64,000 nucleotides of DNA from Planctomycetia bacterium (GTDB lineage Bacteria; Planctomycetota; Phycisphaerae; UBA1845; UTPLA1). How positions within the stretch are numbered: position 1 is the first letter of the stretch; each line of letters begins with the position of its first letter. The DNA is taken from contig JABTTW010000001.1 in the NCBI GenBank assembly GCA_015075745.1, positions 1,240,001 to 1,304,000 of the forward strand. Direction: 5' to 3'. The translations under genes and the position numbers were made by a program. The notes beneath the pieces were generated by a model, which ran no database searches, was not told the DNA's origin, and was given only the letters and a program-made list of their open reading frames with translations. Below, piece after piece: positions 18,195 through 26,951 of the stretch.

Positions 18195-18604
18195 GATCCC
18201 GCCTTTCCCCGTCGTGCCAGAAGGATGCCGGAGAAGACAATGATCGCCACCGCGATCCAGATAGGCAGGTAAGAGACGGCGGGGGATCGCCGAACATGCG
18301 ACGGTTGAGTTGTTCCGCGGGGTACGGCCGTCGAATCCCGGACTGGGATGCCGTCTTTGGTCTCGCGGACGACAATTCGGAATTGCGTTTCAAACGCCGA
18401 GCGGATCATTCGGTCGGCAACGCGATGCAAGTACTCATCGGGCAGGTTTAAGACATCCAGCGTGTGGTTGCCAACGGGCCGAGAACGCAACTCTTCTACA
18501 ACCCTGGAGGCAAACGGTGTAGGCGATGGGCCCGGTTGTCCGGCGGCGACGCAGGGCATCCATAGGGATAACAGCAAGACCAGATATAGCCAACGTCTCA
18601 TCAC
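18191..18604 (-). CDS. Small exported protein with C-terminal membrane anchor
   Basis: A 137-residue protein with signal peptide MMRRWLYLVLLLSLWMPCVAAG, a short extracytoplasmic domain (about 25-105, containing LPDEYLHRVADRMIRSAFE) and a C-terminal transmembrane helix (LPIWIAVAIIVFSGILL) followed by RRGK. The topology suggests an exported domain tethered by its C-terminus. No family is recognised. Its stop overlaps the start of the deiminase-like gene (ATGA), so the two are probably made together and may be partners at the membrane. Confidence 0.65.
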   Translation of the reverse strand: MMRRWLYLVLLLSLWMPCVAAGQPGPSPTPFASRVVEELRSRPVGNHTLDVLNLPDEYLHRVADRMIRSAFETQFRIVVRETKDGIPVRDSTAVPRGTTQPSHVRRSPAVSYLPIWIAVAIIVFSGILLARRGKAGS

Positions 18605-18699
18605 AACTCCGCAAGGCGCGGCATCATACCACGCCGATCGGAAGACTATCCGGTCAGTAGTCGGCAGGAAAGGGCGAGAGGGGCCCGGGTCAAACTCAA

Positions 18700-19209
18700 T
18701 CAGCGAACAGTCGAGGCAAGAATCGGGCCGCGAAACGATGCGTGGCAGGCATTACAAGTGGCGATGATCTCGCTCAGCTTGGTACCAACGGCTGCGGTAT
18801 CATTTCTCTGGGAAACCTCGACCAGGTCAAAACATTGACGTTCCATCCTGGCTGCGAGGCGATCGAAGACGCGGCGACTCTCATCGTTCATTTCATTGTT
18901 CTTGAAAAGGTGTGGAATCAATCGGGCATCCTTCGATAGAGCGGCCGCAAGCCGCGACACCCGTTCCATGTTCTCGGGCATCTCACCCATATCGGCGCGA
19001 TGTGCACGGCGGTCCAAATTAAGCTCGCAAAGCTCTTCCATGACCGCGCGGAGCCGCTCGCTGTTGACGACGTGCAGACCGTGCTCGTCGTCTGCGGGGA
19101 CCAGGGAAACGGTCGGCGCGGAAGAGCCGTCGGAACACGTTCCAATTCCGAGAAAGGCGATGGCGATAAACGGTATCAGGCACTTACATGTAGTATGCGG
19201 ATTTTTCAT
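18700..19209 (-). CDS. Cytochrome c'-like (class II) exported heme protein
   Basis: A 169-residue protein with an N-terminal signal (LIPFIAIAFLGIG) and a helical body ending with CNACHASF, a CxxCH heme-attachment motif very near the C-terminus, as in cytochrome c' and c-556. Position and helix-rich character fit class II c-type cytochromes, which act in the periplasm. The ATG at 19209 is preferred over one at 19242 that overlaps the preceding gene. It directly follows porB (30 bases), so it may be co-transcribed with the oxidoreductase genes, though whether it takes electrons from them is speculative because that complex is cytoplasmic. Confidence 0.72.
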   Translation of the reverse strand: MKNPHTTCKCLIPFIAIAFLGIGTCSDGSSAPTVSLVPADDEHGLHVVNSERLRAVMEELCELNLDRRAHRADMGEMPENMERVSRLAAALSKDARLIPHLFKNNEMNDESRRVFDRLAARMERQCFDLVEVSQRNDTAAVGTKLSEIIATCNACHASFRGPILASTVR

Positions 19210-19238
19210 GGCGTATGAAAACTCAGAAAGCTTCAATC

Positions 19239-20180
19239 TCAAACGAGCCGGTCTCCCACGTTGTTCTCCGTCAGACCATCCTTATTATCGGCAGGAAACA
19301 TCTTTGCCATCGCGTCAAGATGCGTCCACTGGAGGTCGATTTCGCGCCTGATGCCCGCCAGATCCATCGACGAACGCGTGTACCTTGTTTGACGCATCGC
19401 ATACTCTTCAAGCGGTACTCCGTCGGGTCGAGCGTTGATACGGTAGCGCAAACCATCGAAGATTTCATAAAGGGGGAAAAGTCCGCATCCCACCGCGTGG
19501 CGGACGAGGTCAACGCTCTCTTCGGCTTCCGACTTCCAACCGGTAGGGCAGGGCGAGAGCATCACCATAAACCGGAATCCTCGCACTCGGCGGGCGAACC
19601 TCACCTTCCGAAGGAAGTCGTCCCGATGGGCGACGGAAAGGGTAGCGGCGTACGGTATGCGGTGGGCGGCCATGATCGACATGATGTCCTTTTTACGCTC
19701 GCCCTTTCCGAAGGGTGACGTGGTGGTGGCGATGCCCATTGGGGTAGCGCTACTTCGCTGGCCGCCCGTGTTTCCATATATCTCGTTATCATAGCAGATG
19801 TAGATGATGTCCTCGTTACGCTCGGCCGCTGCGGAGAGGGTGGCGATCCCAATGTCGAAAGTGCCGCCGTCGCCCGCCCAGCAAATGACGGGAGCATCTT
19901 CGTCGCACAGCCGCTGCACTGTGCTCAGGCCGGTAGCCACCGCGGGACTGCTCGCAAAGGTCGTTGCGACGACGGGGGCGCCGTAAGCACTGCCCGGAAA
20001 CGCGCCGGCGGTAACGATTCCACAGCACGCTGGAATTGCCATAATGGGCTTCTCACCGCCCAGTCCCTGGTCGAGAAGCTGCAGGCCGAGGGACATCCCG
20101 CAGCCGGCGCAATTGGTGTTCCCGCAGCGAAGAAGATGTTCGCCTTGGATTTGCAGGCTTCCTGTCAACGTCTGGGTCAT
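19239..20180 (-). CDS. porB: 2-oxoacid:ferredoxin oxidoreductase, beta subunit (TPP-binding)
   Basis: A 313-residue beta subunit: CGNTNCAGCGMS near residue 19 and the later CPTGW provide [4Fe-4S] ligands typical of the pyruvate:ferredoxin oxidoreductase beta chain, and GDGGTFDIGIAT with the downstream YDNEIYGNTGGQ is the thiamine-diphosphate/Mg motif. NTGGQRSS is characteristic of the PorB group. The enzyme converts pyruvate (or another 2-oxoacid) and CoA to acyl-CoA, CO2 and reduced ferredoxin in the cytoplasm. It overlaps porA by ATGA, fitting stoichiometric synthesis. Pyruvate is the likeliest substrate by subunit composition, but not proven. Confidence 0.9.
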   Translation of the reverse strand: MTQTLTGSLQIQGEHLLRCGNTNCAGCGMSLGLQLLDQGLGGEKPIMAIPACCGIVTAGAFPGSAYGAPVVATTFASSPAVATGLSTVQRLCDEDAPVICWAGDGGTFDIGIATLSAAAERNEDIIYICYDNEIYGNTGGQRSSATPMGIATTTSPFGKGERKKDIMSIMAAHRIPYAATLSVAHRDDFLRKVRFARRVRGFRFMVMLSPCPTGWKSEAEESVDLVRHAVGCGLFPLYEIFDGLRYRINARPDGVPLEEYAMRQTRYTRSSMDLAGIRREIDLQWTHLDAMAKMFPADNKDGLTENNVGDRLV

Positions 20181-21349
20181 ACAGTCGCCTCCTCCCAGAT
20201 CGGTTCTGTTTCCGATCTGCGGGCTTCCAGGTCGTCGATGATTCCCTCGATGATCTCCGGTGTAACGTCGCCGCCCCCAAGACCGACGATGTAATCCTGC
20301 AGAATGACGTCCCGGGGACCTCGAAGGCTCGCGGCCGCTTCCTGCCAGAAGATTCCGCCGGAGCCGGGAGAGTGGTTCCGATCCAACACGCCAATGCGCT
20401 TAGCCGTCGTGACCGCGGCCCTGAGTTCTTTGCGCGGGAATGGTCTGAACTGCTTTACTTTAATCATTCCGACGCGTCGGCCGCGCTCGCGCTGCCGGGG
20501 GATAACGCGCCGCAGAGTGCGGGCCATCGTATTGCACGCAACGACGATCGTATCGGCGTCATCAGTTTGAAGGGTCGTCAGGGGGCCATCCGGACGGCGC
20601 CCGAAGACCTTTTCGAATTCGTCAATGGCCTGGTTGAGAACTTCGGGAACGCGTTCCATCGCGATCTGAATCTCGCGACGATGGTGCGCTGTTTCTCGCG
20701 GCCAGGTAAGCCCGCCGACGGTGACCGCCTTTCCGGGGTGCAGATAATGCGGCACCTTGCAGGCGGGAAGATATCGATCGACCTGCTCCTGCGTAGGCAG
20801 TTCAACGACCATTTGAGTGTGGGAAATGATGAATCCATCCATCGCGACCATGACCGGGAGGAGCACGCGAGGATCTTCCGCCACGCGAAAGGCGAGGAGA
20901 ATGGTGTCGACGAGGTCCTGATGGGATTCGGTGTAGAACTGAATCCATGCCGCATCACGAAGAGCGAGGCTGTCGCCCTGATCCACCCAGATATTCCATG
21001 GCGGACCGAGTGTGCGGTTGACGGCGATGAGCACAATGGGGAGGCGATAATAGCCGGCGGCGAAAATGTTCTCTGTCATGTATGCCAGCCCGTTGGCGCT
21101 GGATGCGGTGAACGAGCGGGCGCCGCCCAGGGAGGCGCCGATGCAAACGCCCATGGCGGAGTGTTCCGATTCCACCGGAACGACGCGACCTTTGGTGAAC
21201 GCAAAACTACTGAGATACTCAATGATCTCGGTCTGTGGCGTGATGGGGTATGCGCCGGCACAGCAGCCCCGTGCCGCGCGATTAGCCTCCCCTGCAAGCG
21301 CCAGTGTCTGACCCGCAGCGTTATTGCCTGTTACAAGTGCTCTAGCCAT
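20177..21349 (-). CDS. porA: 2-oxoacid:ferredoxin oxidoreductase, alpha subunit
   Basis: A 390-residue alpha subunit with the pyrimidine-domain start GCCAGAYPITPQTEIIEYLS, the conserved ESEHSAMGVCIGASLGGARSFTASSA region (residues about 58-84), the PIVLIAVNRTLGPPWNI loop and the C-terminal FRPFPRKELRAAV and LDRNHSPGSGG stretches typical of PorA. It pairs with PorB to make the catalytic TPP unit. Its stop overlaps the porB start, and it begins 47 bases after the fused gamma/flavoprotein gene. All three therefore read as one operon. The alpha/beta/gamma organisation is the heterotetramer type rather than the single-chain enzyme. Confidence 0.92.
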   Translation of the reverse strand: MARALVTGNNAAGQTLALAGEANRAARGCCAGAYPITPQTEIIEYLSSFAFTKGRVVPVESEHSAMGVCIGASLGGARSFTASSANGLAYMTENIFAAGYYRLPIVLIAVNRTLGPPWNIWVDQGDSLALRDAAWIQFYTESHQDLVDTILLAFRVAEDPRVLLPVMVAMDGFIISHTQMVVELPTQEQVDRYLPACKVPHYLHPGKAVTVGGLTWPRETAHHRREIQIAMERVPEVLNQAIDEFEKVFGRRPDGPLTTLQTDDADTIVVACNTMARTLRRVIPRQRERGRRVGMIKVKQFRPFPRKELRAAVTTAKRIGVLDRNHSPGSGGIFWQEAAASLRGPRDVILQDYIVGLGGGDVTPEIIEGIIDDLEARRSETEPIWEEATV

Positions 21350-21396
21350 TCGGCACCTTCATTTGGTCGCATGAGCGGAGTGACGCGATCGTTGCG

Positions 21397-23607
21397 TTAA
21401 AGTTCCGCCATATAGATCACACCGCGCGGACACTGCGTCGCGCAGATGCCGCAGCCTTTGCAGTAGTCGTAGTCAAAAAGATATCCGTCGCCGTCCCGGC
21501 GGAGGATCCCCTCGGGGCAATACTCCACGCATCGATCGCAACCGTTGCAGACGCCGCAACTCATGCAACGGGCCGCCTCGAGCATTGCGTCGGGCTTGTT
21601 GTCTTCGTACCCCAGGCGGACTTCTGAAAACGTATGCCGTCGTGTCGTGGCAGATAGATGCCGGCTACGGTAGGCGGGGACCCGGGAGAAAACATGCATG
21701 TGCATGGCATCCGGTCCCGCCACCCCTACCGACTCGGCCGCCCCCACGGTTTCGTCGGAAAGCGTGCGATGAATGTGCTGTGCGGCGCGACGCCCGTTAC
21801 CAATGGCCGCGGCGACGGTACCGTCATTCGTCGCAAAGTCGCCGCCGACAAAGATAGGCGAACCCGAAAGACCAAGCAGACGCGTGCGATCGGAGATCTC
21901 CGCTCCCTCGGGCAAAATTGAAAGATCGGAGGACTGACCGAGCGCAAGAATGATACGGTCACAAGGCAGCTCGAACTCGTTGCCCTCCGCGACTTCCGGA
22001 ATCGGCTGACGACGACCGCTCTTATCCGGTGGGCCAAGCGTCATTCGTCGGCAGGAAAGAAGCATGGAATCTCTGACTTCACGAAGCCGAACGGGCGCGA
22101 CCAGTTCACGCAGGGTGACGCCCTCTTCGAGAGCCTCGTCGATTTCCTCGCGGATCGCAGGCATCTCCCGCCGGCTTCGTCGATAAACAACCTCCACCGC
22201 CGAGGCGCCGACGCGCAGCGCCGAACGTGCTGCATCGATAGCGGTGTTTCCGCCGCCGATGACAATCACGCGCTCGCCTCGCAGGGCCACTTTGTCATGC
22301 TTGATGCGATCGAGAAAGTCGATGCCCTCAATAACCCGGCGGGAATTTGCAGGACCCAGATCGAGAGATCGAATCTGCTGCAGGCCGGTGGCCACGAATA
22401 CGGCATCGTACTGTCGCGATAAATCCATGAGGCGCGCGCGGTCGACCTGCGCTTTAACGTGAAGATTCACGCCATGCTGCACGACGTAGTCGATCTCCGC
22501 ATCAAGCACTTCCGGCGGCAGGCGATATGAAGGAATGCCGTAGCGAAGGAGACCCCCGGCCTCTTCAGCACCGTCAAACGCGTCCACGCGGTAGCCGAGC
22601 TTCGCCAGATGATACGCCGCGCTGAGCCCGGCGGGTCCGGTACCGATCACCGCGACTCGGTGCACACGCCACGGCCTCGACGGTTTCGGGCGAGTCCCCT
22701 TGTCGGCGGCCGCCCGCTCAAGGTCTCGAATCTGCACGGGCTCATCGAAGATCGCACGATTGCACGAATCGATGCAGGGCGCGGGGCAGACTCTGCCGCA
22801 GACTGCCGGAAGCGGTGTGGTCTGCAACAGCGTCGAGAGTGCCTCGTCGTAGTCGCCGCGCCGCAGGCAGCGAACCAAGGACTGAATGTCGTTTCCCGCT
22901 GGGCATGCATGCGAGCAGGGCGAAAGCAACTCATGTCGGTGCGGTTGGCGGTTCGCCCACGATCCCGTACGGATGGCCGACTGCTCGCCCACGTGTTCGT
23001 CGAGCAAGTCGATGGGCGGCGGCTTTTGAGGTGCCCGGCGTGTTTCAATGGGCGTGCCCGGAAGCTCTATTCCGCAGATCGCGTCAAATGCCTCGCGGGC
23101 CGCGCCGACATTCGCCCCGTCAAAGCGCAGATCGCCCAGTGAATCGGCAACCGACTCCCACGGCTCGCCGAGGATTCTCAGAACGGCGCCCAGCATGGTC
23201 GTGTTCACGATCGGGACCGACTTGGTTCCGAGCTTGTGCTTGATGGCGATGCCCGTGGCATCGATGGAGGCCACGTGTCGCCCCGCGAATTCCGGACCGA
23301 GGCTCTCTGGGTCTTCAGGGGTGTTAAGGATGATCCAGCCGTCCGGTTTGAGACCCGTGAGAATCGACGGGCTGATGAGTGTGCGATCGAGGACGATGAC
23401 GTGATCGGGCGTTCGAACCTGATTGTGATTGACTATTTCGTACTCGTCGACCCGGACATAGGCCTGAAGCGGCGCCCCTGATCTTTCCGCTGCATAAACC
23501 CCAAAGGCCTGGGCAAACTGTCCCCGAAGGAAATAGGACGTGGCGATGAGCTTTGCCAGCGTGACGCCGCCCTGCCCGCCACGGCCGTAGATGGTCATTT
23601 CGATCAT
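21397..23607 (-). CDS. porG: Fusion: oxoacid oxidoreductase gamma subunit - GltD-like FAD/NAD(P) flavoprotein - 2x[4Fe-4S] ferredoxin (delta)
   Basis: This 736-residue protein joins three units. Residues 1-185 are the PorG gamma domain (IYGRGGQGGVTLAKLI). About 225-300 is a Fer4_20-type segment (CSHACPAGNDI, CGRVCPAPCIDSC). About 315-620 is a GltD/BCR-like flavoprotein with an FAD dinucleotide fold (VIGTGPAGLSAAYHL) and a second nucleotide fold (VIVIGGGNTAIDAAR). The last 55 residues are a PorD ferredoxin with CMSCGVCNGCDRC and CKGCGICATQCPRG. Such a fusion could pass electrons between the oxoacid oxidoreductase and NAD(P)H. The ATG at 23607 is chosen because the gamma domain starts there; 44 upstream in-frame residues are unlike it. 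First gene of the porG-porA-porB run. Confidence 0.88.
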   Translation of the reverse strand: MIEMTIYGRGGQGGVTLAKLIATSYFLRGQFAQAFGVYAAERSGAPLQAYVRVDEYEIVNHNQVRTPDHVIVLDRTLISPSILTGLKPDGWIILNTPEDPESLGPEFAGRHVASIDATGIAIKHKLGTKSVPIVNTTMLGAVLRILGEPWESVADSLGDLRFDGANVGAAREAFDAICGIELPGTPIETRRAPQKPPPIDLLDEHVGEQSAIRTGSWANRQPHRHELLSPCSHACPAGNDIQSLVRCLRRGDYDEALSTLLQTTPLPAVCGRVCPAPCIDSCNRAIFDEPVQIRDLERAAADKGTRPKPSRPWRVHRVAVIGTGPAGLSAAYHLAKLGYRVDAFDGAEEAGGLLRYGIPSYRLPPEVLDAEIDYVVQHGVNLHVKAQVDRARLMDLSRQYDAVFVATGLQQIRSLDLGPANSRRVIEGIDFLDRIKHDKVALRGERVIVIGGGNTAIDAARSALRVGASAVEVVYRRSRREMPAIREEIDEALEEGVTLRELVAPVRLREVRDSMLLSCRRMTLGPPDKSGRRQPIPEVAEGNEFELPCDRIILALGQSSDLSILPEGAEISDRTRLLGLSGSPIFVGGDFATNDGTVAAAIGNGRRAAQHIHRTLSDETVGAAESVGVAGPDAMHMHVFSRVPAYRSRHLSATTRRHTFSEVRLGYEDNKPDAMLEAARCMSCGVCNGCDRCVEYCPEGILRRDGDGYLFDYDYCKGCGICATQCPRGVIYMAEL

Positions 23608-23987
23608 GCTGCACCACCGATTGGGTTGGTATCTCCGCCCCGCGCCGCCCAGGAGAAGCCTCCCCAGTGAGAGTAAGCAATGCGACGCGGGGGGCCGACA
23701 CTTGGAGACACGGCAAACGGCATGCCGCTGAGGCTCCATATCGTGCCTAAAGGCCGAGCATTCGTCCCGATGCGATCCTCTCCACCCTGAAAACGGGCGG
23801 TTCAGAAATCCTCAGGGCGGGCAGACCCGTGATTTCGCGGGGTCGGATGCTGAACTTCCCTCAACGCATGGAGAATTGAGGGCAGAAACGGCTGCGGAGG
23901 GGGTACCTGAAATGACACGTGATTTTGCAGTCCGGCCGGTTTTTGAATTCGTGCCAATAAACAGGAGACAACAAACGGGAGATTGCC
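23608..23987. other. Intergenic region between divergent por operon and small gene
   Basis: This 380-base stretch holds an in-frame but unconvincing 5' extension of the fused por gene (to 23739) and a 7-bp stem hairpin CCCTCAA/TTGAGGG at 23858-23882 with an 11-base loop. No clear promoter hexamer pair was found. It must contain the minus-strand promoter of the por operon. Confidence 0.4.
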
Positions 23988-24152
23988 ATGAGCGCCAGAC
24001 GAATTCGACAAATCCGAAGGGCAAGCCAAAGGCGGTCGGACAACCGAAACGGACTCGGCGTAAGCGAACTCTTTACGGCCCCGCCGAAGGACGCACGGGT
24101 AATTCTCGAGGTCCGGGATCCGCGATTTAAGAGGTATCTGCTTGGATATTAA
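23988..24152 (+). CDS. Small basic hypothetical protein, 54 residues
   Basis: An ATG with a GGGAGA RBS seven bases upstream opens a 54-codon frame ending in TAA ten bases before the end of the convergent citrate synthase gene. The N-terminal 20 residues are very basic (MSARRIRQIRRASQRRS), followed by a mixed segment VSELFTAPPKDARVILEV and an aromatic end RFKRYLLGY. The arrangement of a basic head and a compact end could suit a nucleic-acid or ribosome-associated peptide, but no family is recognised. The good RBS, full use of the intergenic space and non-overlap with neighbours are the evidence for a real gene. Confidence 0.5.
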   Translation: MSARRIRQIRRASQRRSDNRNGLGVSELFTAPPKDARVILEVRDPRFKRYLLGY

Positions 24153-24161
24153 GCCGCGTTG

Positions 24162-25361
24162 TTACCGCTGGTCGATCGGAACGACCTTCAGGTCCGTCGG
24201 ACCGTCGTACACCGCACGCGGCCGGAAGATGCGGTTCTCCGGCAAATATTCCAGCACACGGGCAGCCCATCCGGCAGTGCGGGACACGGCGAAGATCACT
24301 GGGAAAAGCGGGGTCGGGAAGCCCAGCGCGTGATAGACGATGCCGCTGTAGTAGTCCACGTTTGGATAAATCGGCTTGCCCTTGGCCTTCATCTCGCCCA
24401 GAAACAGATTCTCAACCTCGACCGCCGTTCGGTACAGCGACTCCATGCCCTTTTCTTTACAAAGCGCCTCGGCGTGCTTCTTGAGAACGAGCGCCCGCGG
24501 GTCATACGCCTTGTACACCCGGTGCCCAAAGCCGATGACCTTTTGACCTTTTGCGATTCGATCGGCGACCCAGGCGGCGGCCTTCTCGGGCCCGCCGATG
24601 GCTTTCAGATCATCCAACGCTGCCTCGTTTGCCCCGCCGTGCAGCGGCCCGCGGAGTGAGCCGATCGCCGCCGCGATCGTAGAGTACATATCCGCCAACG
24701 AGCTGTGGACGACCATCGCGGTGAACGTCGAGGCGTTCATGCCGTGATCCGCCTGAAGAATCAGGCAGATGTCCATGAGCTTCTCGGTGACCGCGGTCGG
24801 GCGCTCTCCGGACATCTGATAAAGATAATTCGCGGTGAACGACAGCGAAGGATCGGGCTGGATGATCGGCAGCCCCCTGCGCGCTCGGGCAATCGCGGCG
24901 CCGATGCTCCGCGTGCGTGCCATGATTCGAATGGCAATCTCGGTCTCCATCTCGACGGCGTCCGCGGCATTCGACACGCTATGCGTAACAACAAGCGAGT
25001 CCTTATCGAGACAGGCAAGAGCGGCAACCGCTGCCTGTAGTACATTCATCGGATGCGCGTCGCGCGGCATGGACTCAATAAACTTGATGATGACATCGGG
25101 CAGATCGCCGCTCTTGGCGAGACGCTCACGAAAACCGGCGAACTCCTTCTTATTAGGCAGCTTGCCGAAGATGAGGAGATAGGCGACTTCATCAAATGCG
25201 CAATGATCGCTGAGGTCGGCAATGTCGTAGCCGCGATAGTTGAGGTGACCGGCCTCGCCATCCACGTAGCCGACCTTGCTGACGTTGGTGATGGCGCCTT
25301 CGAGCCCTCGACCCAACTCAATCGTGCAGGGGAACTCAACTCGGCCAAGGAACTTCGGCAT
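24162..25361 (-). CDS. gltA: Citrate synthase
   Basis: A 399-residue citrate synthase of the type without a long N-terminal NADH-regulatory domain: it begins GLEGAITNVSKVGYVDGEAG, LNYRGYDIADL, then GPLHGGANEAALDDL and GFGHRVYKAYDPRA with the catalytic and oxaloacetate-binding histidines, and ends with FAVSRTAGWAARVLEY. It condenses acetyl-CoA with oxaloacetate in the TCA cycle. An AGAGG RBS precedes the ATG by eight bases. A methylcitrate synthase role is possible from the short length, but the TCA role is more likely next to succinyl-CoA synthetase, from which it is divergent by 294 bases. Confidence 0.93.
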   Translation of the reverse strand: MPKFLGRVEFPCTIELGRGLEGAITNVSKVGYVDGEAGHLNYRGYDIADLSDHCAFDEVAYLLIFGKLPNKKEFAGFRERLAKSGDLPDVIIKFIESMPRDAHPMNVLQAAVAALACLDKDSLVVTHSVSNAADAVEMETEIAIRIMARTRSIGAAIARARRGLPIIQPDPSLSFTANYLYQMSGERPTAVTEKLMDICLILQADHGMNASTFTAMVVHSSLADMYSTIAAAIGSLRGPLHGGANEAALDDLKAIGGPEKAAAWVADRIAKGQKVIGFGHRVYKAYDPRALVLKKHAEALCKEKGMESLYRTAVEVENLFLGEMKAKGKPIYPNVDYYSGIVYHALGFPTPLFPVIFAVSRTAGWAARVLEYLPENRIFRPRAVYDGPTDLKVVPIDQR

Positions 25362-25410
25362 CTGGCTAACCTCTGTTTCGGAGGGATCTCATCGCTGCAA
25401 TCTCGCACAC

Positions 25411-25439
25411 AGTATAGTGCCTTTACGCAAGTCGCAAAA
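25411..25439 (-). promoter_or_regulatory. Candidate promoter of citrate synthase
   Basis: On the minus strand TATACT (25411-25416) matches the -10 consensus at five of six positions. TTTTGC lies 17 bases upstream and TTGCGA 15 bases upstream as weak -35 options. The start would fall near 25404, about 43 bases before the ATG. Confidence 0.45.
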
Positions 25440-25655
25440 CACACGGCCATTTCGGGGCGATGCAGCCTTCTCCAACCCGCCCCGGCGACGATCGGCGCAG
25501 TTTGCAAACAGCAAGCAGCTCCGCTTCTCCGGAGCCCGACGGCTTTTTGCAACACCGGGCCACGCCGTCTAGGATATCGGCTTTCCATGGCCGGCTGATT
25601 TGCTTGTGCCGGCCACAGACCTTCGCACGAGTACCGACCATCTGGAGTGACCACC

Positions 25656-26831
25656 ATGAAAGTCCACGAATATCAGGCGCGACAGCTTCTCGCGGCCGCT
25701 GGGGCGCCGGTCCCCAGGTTTGAAGTCATCGACTCACCCGATCAGGCATCGTCAGCCATCAAGGCGCTGGGGGGCGGCAAGCTGGTCGTCAAAGCACAAG
25801 TCCATGCCGGCGGACGAGGCAAGGCCGGCTACGTCATCCTCTCCGACAACCAGGCCGAGATCGAAAAAAATTGCGCGCGGATGCTCGCCGAGCCCATGGT
25901 CTCCAAGCAGACCGGGCCGCAAGGCGTCAAGGTGCGAAAGATCCTCCTGGCCCCGGCCGTCGAGATCGAGAAAGAGTACTACGTCGGCATGGTGCTCGAT
26001 CGGGCCAAAGGCTGCCCGGTCATGATGGTGTCGAAGGAAGGCGGCGTGGAGATCGAAGAGGTCGCCGCCAAGAACCCGGACGCCATCGTCAAGGAATGGC
26101 TGCACCCGCTCCTGGGCTTGCAGCCGTATCAACTCCGGCGGCTCACGACCGCCCTGGGACTCGAGGGCGACCACGCCAAACAGGCGGCACGGACGATGGA
26201 CGTGCTCGCTCGAATCTACCTGGAGAAGGACTGCACATTGGCGGAGATCAACCCACTGGTCCTGACCAAGGGGACCAACGGAAAGCCCGGCGAGATTCAG
26301 GCGATCGACGCGAAGTTCAGCTTCGACGACAGCGCCCTCTTTCGTCACGCGGACATCGCGGAGCTCTTCGATCCGACCGAGGAGAACCCGAACGAGATCA
26401 GGGCCTCGAAGCACAACCTGAACTACATCGCCCTCGACGGAAACATCGGCTGCCTGGTTAACGGCGCCGGTCTGGCGATGGCCACCATGGACATCATCAA
26501 GCTCCACGGCGGAGACCCGGCGAACTTCCTGGACGTGGGCGGTAGCGTCACCAAGGACGGCGCCATCGAGGCATTCCGCATCATCCTGAGCGACGAAAAG
26601 GTAAAGGGCATCCTCGTCAACATCTTCGGCGGCATCGCCAAGTGCGACGTCATCGCCGACGCCCTCATCCACGCGGCTCGGGAAATCGGCTTCAAGATTC
26701 CCGTCGTCGTGCGGCTCGAAGGCACCAACGTCGACAAGGCCCGGGCAATGCTCAAAGAGGCGGCGATCCCGCAGCTCATACCCGCGGCCGACCTAACCGA
26801 CGCGGCGAAAAAAGTCTGCGCGGCGGTCTAA
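25656..26831 (+). CDS. sucC: Succinyl-CoA synthetase (ADP-forming), beta subunit
   Basis: A 391-residue ATP-grasp subunit starting MKVHEYQARQLLAAAGAPVP, with VVKAQVHAGGRGKAGYV (nucleotide loop), LAEINPLVLT (Mg/ATP site), NGAGLAMATMDIIKLHGG and GILVNIFGGIAKCDVIADAL (phosphate and CoA-ligase beta region). It couples succinyl-CoA hydrolysis to ATP or GTP formation in the TCA cycle. The ATG at 25656 has GGAG at a suitable distance; a GTG nine bases earlier is the alternative. The partner alpha subunit gene sucD does not follow. The next gene is a convergent methyltransferase, so sucD must lie elsewhere. Confidence 0.95.
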   Translation: MKVHEYQARQLLAAAGAPVPRFEVIDSPDQASSAIKALGGGKLVVKAQVHAGGRGKAGYVILSDNQAEIEKNCARMLAEPMVSKQTGPQGVKVRKILLAPAVEIEKEYYVGMVLDRAKGCPVMMVSKEGGVEIEEVAAKNPDAIVKEWLHPLLGLQPYQLRRLTTALGLEGDHAKQAARTMDVLARIYLEKDCTLAEINPLVLTKGTNGKPGEIQAIDAKFSFDDSALFRHADIAELFDPTEENPNEIRASKHNLNYIALDGNIGCLVNGAGLAMATMDIIKLHGGDPANFLDVGGSVTKDGAIEAFRIILSDEKVKGILVNIFGGIAKCDVIADALIHAAREIGFKIPVVVRLEGTNVDKARAMLKEAAIPQLIPAADLTDAAKKVCAAV

Positions 26832-26951
26832 ACTTGTCTTTTCTGTTGAACCCCGACGACTCCCGTTGCAAATAGGCGACAAGTGCTTTGCCGACGATTA
26901 TCGCAGCTCTTGGGCCGCAGATACGGATCGTCACCGTGTCGAGTTTCCAAG

